DNA of 64,000 nucleotides from CAIWHR01 sp963709525 (GTDB lineage: Bacteria > Pseudomonadota > Gammaproteobacteria > Burkholderiales > Casimicrobiaceae), in the NCBI GenBank assembly GCA_963709525.1, contig CAVPXB010000008.1, positions 62,001 through 126,000 on the forward strand, in the 5' to 3' direction. Positions 63,146-64,000 of the stretch are shown one piece after another (position 1 is the stretch's first letter; each line of letters starts with the position of its first letter). The notes under the pieces are model-generated. The model was not told where the DNA came from and did not search any database. It was given only the letters and a program-made list of their open reading frames with translations. Both the position numbers and the translations under genes were made by a program.

Positions 63146-64000
63146 TCAGAGATCCTCGATTTCGTTGCCGCGCAGTTCCATCCACTCGCGGCGTGCGCCG
63201 GACCTGGCCTTGGCCATCAGCAGGTTGAAGCGCTCGATCGCCGCGGGGCGGTCGACTTCATCGAGCGTCACGCGCAGAAGGCGCCGCGTGTCGGGGTTGA
63301 GCGTGGTCTCCCACAGTTCGGGCGGATCCATCTCACCCAGGCCCTTGAAACGGCCGACCTTCCAGCTGGTGTAGCCTTCCTTTTTCAACCGGTCCTCCCA
63401 CGACGTGAGTTCGTTGCGGTCCATCGCGTAGAGCTTCTTTGCCGCACGTTTCCTGCCCGCGCTGTCGACGTCGATGCGGTACAGCGGCGGGCAGGCCACA
63501 AAGACGTGGCCGCGCGCGATCAGCTGCGGAAAGTGGCGGAAGAAGAGGGTGAGCAGCAGCGTCTGGATGTGCTGGCCGTCGACGTCGGCGTCGGACATGA
63601 TCGCCACGGTGCCGTAGCGCAGCTTCGTCCAGTCGATGCTGTCCTCCTGCGTGTGCGGCGACACGCCGAGCGCGGTAGTGAGGTCGCGGATCTCCTCGTT
63701 CTCCAGCGCCTGCTGCGCGTCCTTCTCCCAGACGTTCATCCCCTTGCCGCGCAGAGGCAGGATCGCCTGCGTTTCCTTGTTGCGCGCCATCTTGGCGCTG
63801 CCGCCGGCGCTGTCGCCCTCGACCAGGAAGATCTCCGATTCGGCGGGATCGCTCGATTCGCAGTCGGCGAGCTTTCCGGGCAGCATCACCACGCTCGACG
63901 AGCGCTTGCGCTCCACGGTCTTCGCGGCGCGGGTGCGCGCCAGCGCCTGCCGGATCGCGAGTTCGGCGATCAGTTTGCCTTCGGCCACGTGCTGGTTGAG
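63146..64000 (-). CDS. parE: DNA topoisomerase IV subunit B, C-terminal part
   Basis: Partial: the 5' end lies beyond the window. About 284 residues are present. The TOPRIM domain shows FLVEGDSAGGSAKMARNKETQAILPLRGK and IMSDADVDGQHIQTLLLTLFF, with the metal-binding Glu and Asp residues. The ending is YTSWKVGRFKGLGEMDPPELWETTLNPDTRRLLRV and the closing helix. The stop is one base from the parC start, so parE and parC form an operon. The ATPase domain is not visible. Confidence 0.93.
   Translation of the reverse strand, partial: LNQHVAEGKLIAELAIRQALARTRAAKTVERKRSSSVVMLPGKLADCESSDPAESEIFLVEGDSAGGSAKMARNKETQAILPLRGKGMNVWEKDAQQALENEEIRDLTTALGVSPHTQEDSIDWTKLRYGTVAIMSDADVDGQHIQTLLLTLFFRHFPQLIARGHVFVACPPLYRIDVDSAGRKRAAKKLYAMDRNELTSWEDRLKKEGYTSWKVGRFKGLGEMDPPELWETTLNPDTRRLLRVTLDEVDRPAAIERFNLLMAKARSGARREWMELRGNEIEDL

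Overview
The window is high-GC DNA from a facultatively anaerobic member of the Betaproteobacteria, most likely in or near the Rhodocyclales or Burkholderiales. This rests on protein resemblance and gene content: a complete Na+-translocating NADH:quinone oxidoreductase operon, a Wolinella-type fumarate reductase, DcuB, class I fumarase, an oxygen-sensitive class III ribonucleotide reductase, and also heme A synthase, which implies aerobic respiration. No rRNA, tRNA, CRISPR array or intact insertion sequence was seen.

Layout. 1-2074: end of a nickel/cobalt ECF transporter operon (cbiQ, cbiO) with nikR. 2326-14239: one long co-directional catabolic locus for a sugar acid. It holds a D-2-hydroxyacid dehydrogenase, transketolase, SMP-30 lactonase, GntR/FCD regulator, isopropylmalate-dehydrogenase-like enzyme, Gfo/Idh oxidoreductase, TRAP transporter DctPQM, DUF1537 kinase (OtnK-like) and class II aldolase-type decarboxylase (OtnC-like). 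14273-18293: a copper chaperone, then the class III ribonucleotide reductase, whose glycyl-radical tail is encoded by a separate 63-residue gene, and its activase NrdG. 18328-22133: two secreted proteins that share a near-identical N-terminal DUF5648-type module but carry different effector domains, a metallophosphoesterase and a CotH-like kinase. 22428-25949: a keto-deoxy-sugar-acid dehydratase, TrpB2 and CtaA. 26017-30291: a DUF2249 protein and a cytochrome b561/SHP/diheme cytochrome operon with its own two-component system. 30321-33696: a Crp/Fnr regulator, a UPF0149 protein, NqrM, ApbE and a CBS-domain protein. 33769-39695: nqrFEDCBA on the minus strand. 39813-46046: malic enzyme and a four-gene pyruvate:ferredoxin oxidoreductase operon. 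46359-53294: fumarase, frdCAB, dcuB. 53463-60731: asnS, small proteins and a LysR-controlled dioxygenase/GST/DoxX group. 60844-64000: parC and the C-terminal part of parE.

How the genes work together. Malic enzyme, pyruvate:ferredoxin oxidoreductase with an NAD(P)-linked flavoprotein, Na+-NQR, fumarase, fumarate reductase and DcuB form a coherent fumarate-respiring anaerobic metabolism. FNR-type boxes (TTGA-N6-TCAA) lie upstream of nrdD, the por/fum divergent region, frdC, dcuB and the CotH gene. In four of these a -10-like hexamer sits at exactly the same distance from the box, as expected of class II activated promoters.

About a dozen otherwise well-conserved genes are interrupted by single-base insertions or deletions, mostly in short G or C runs. 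These look like assembly or sequencing errors rather than real decay. They are typed as pseudogenes here only because the reading frame is interrupted as given.
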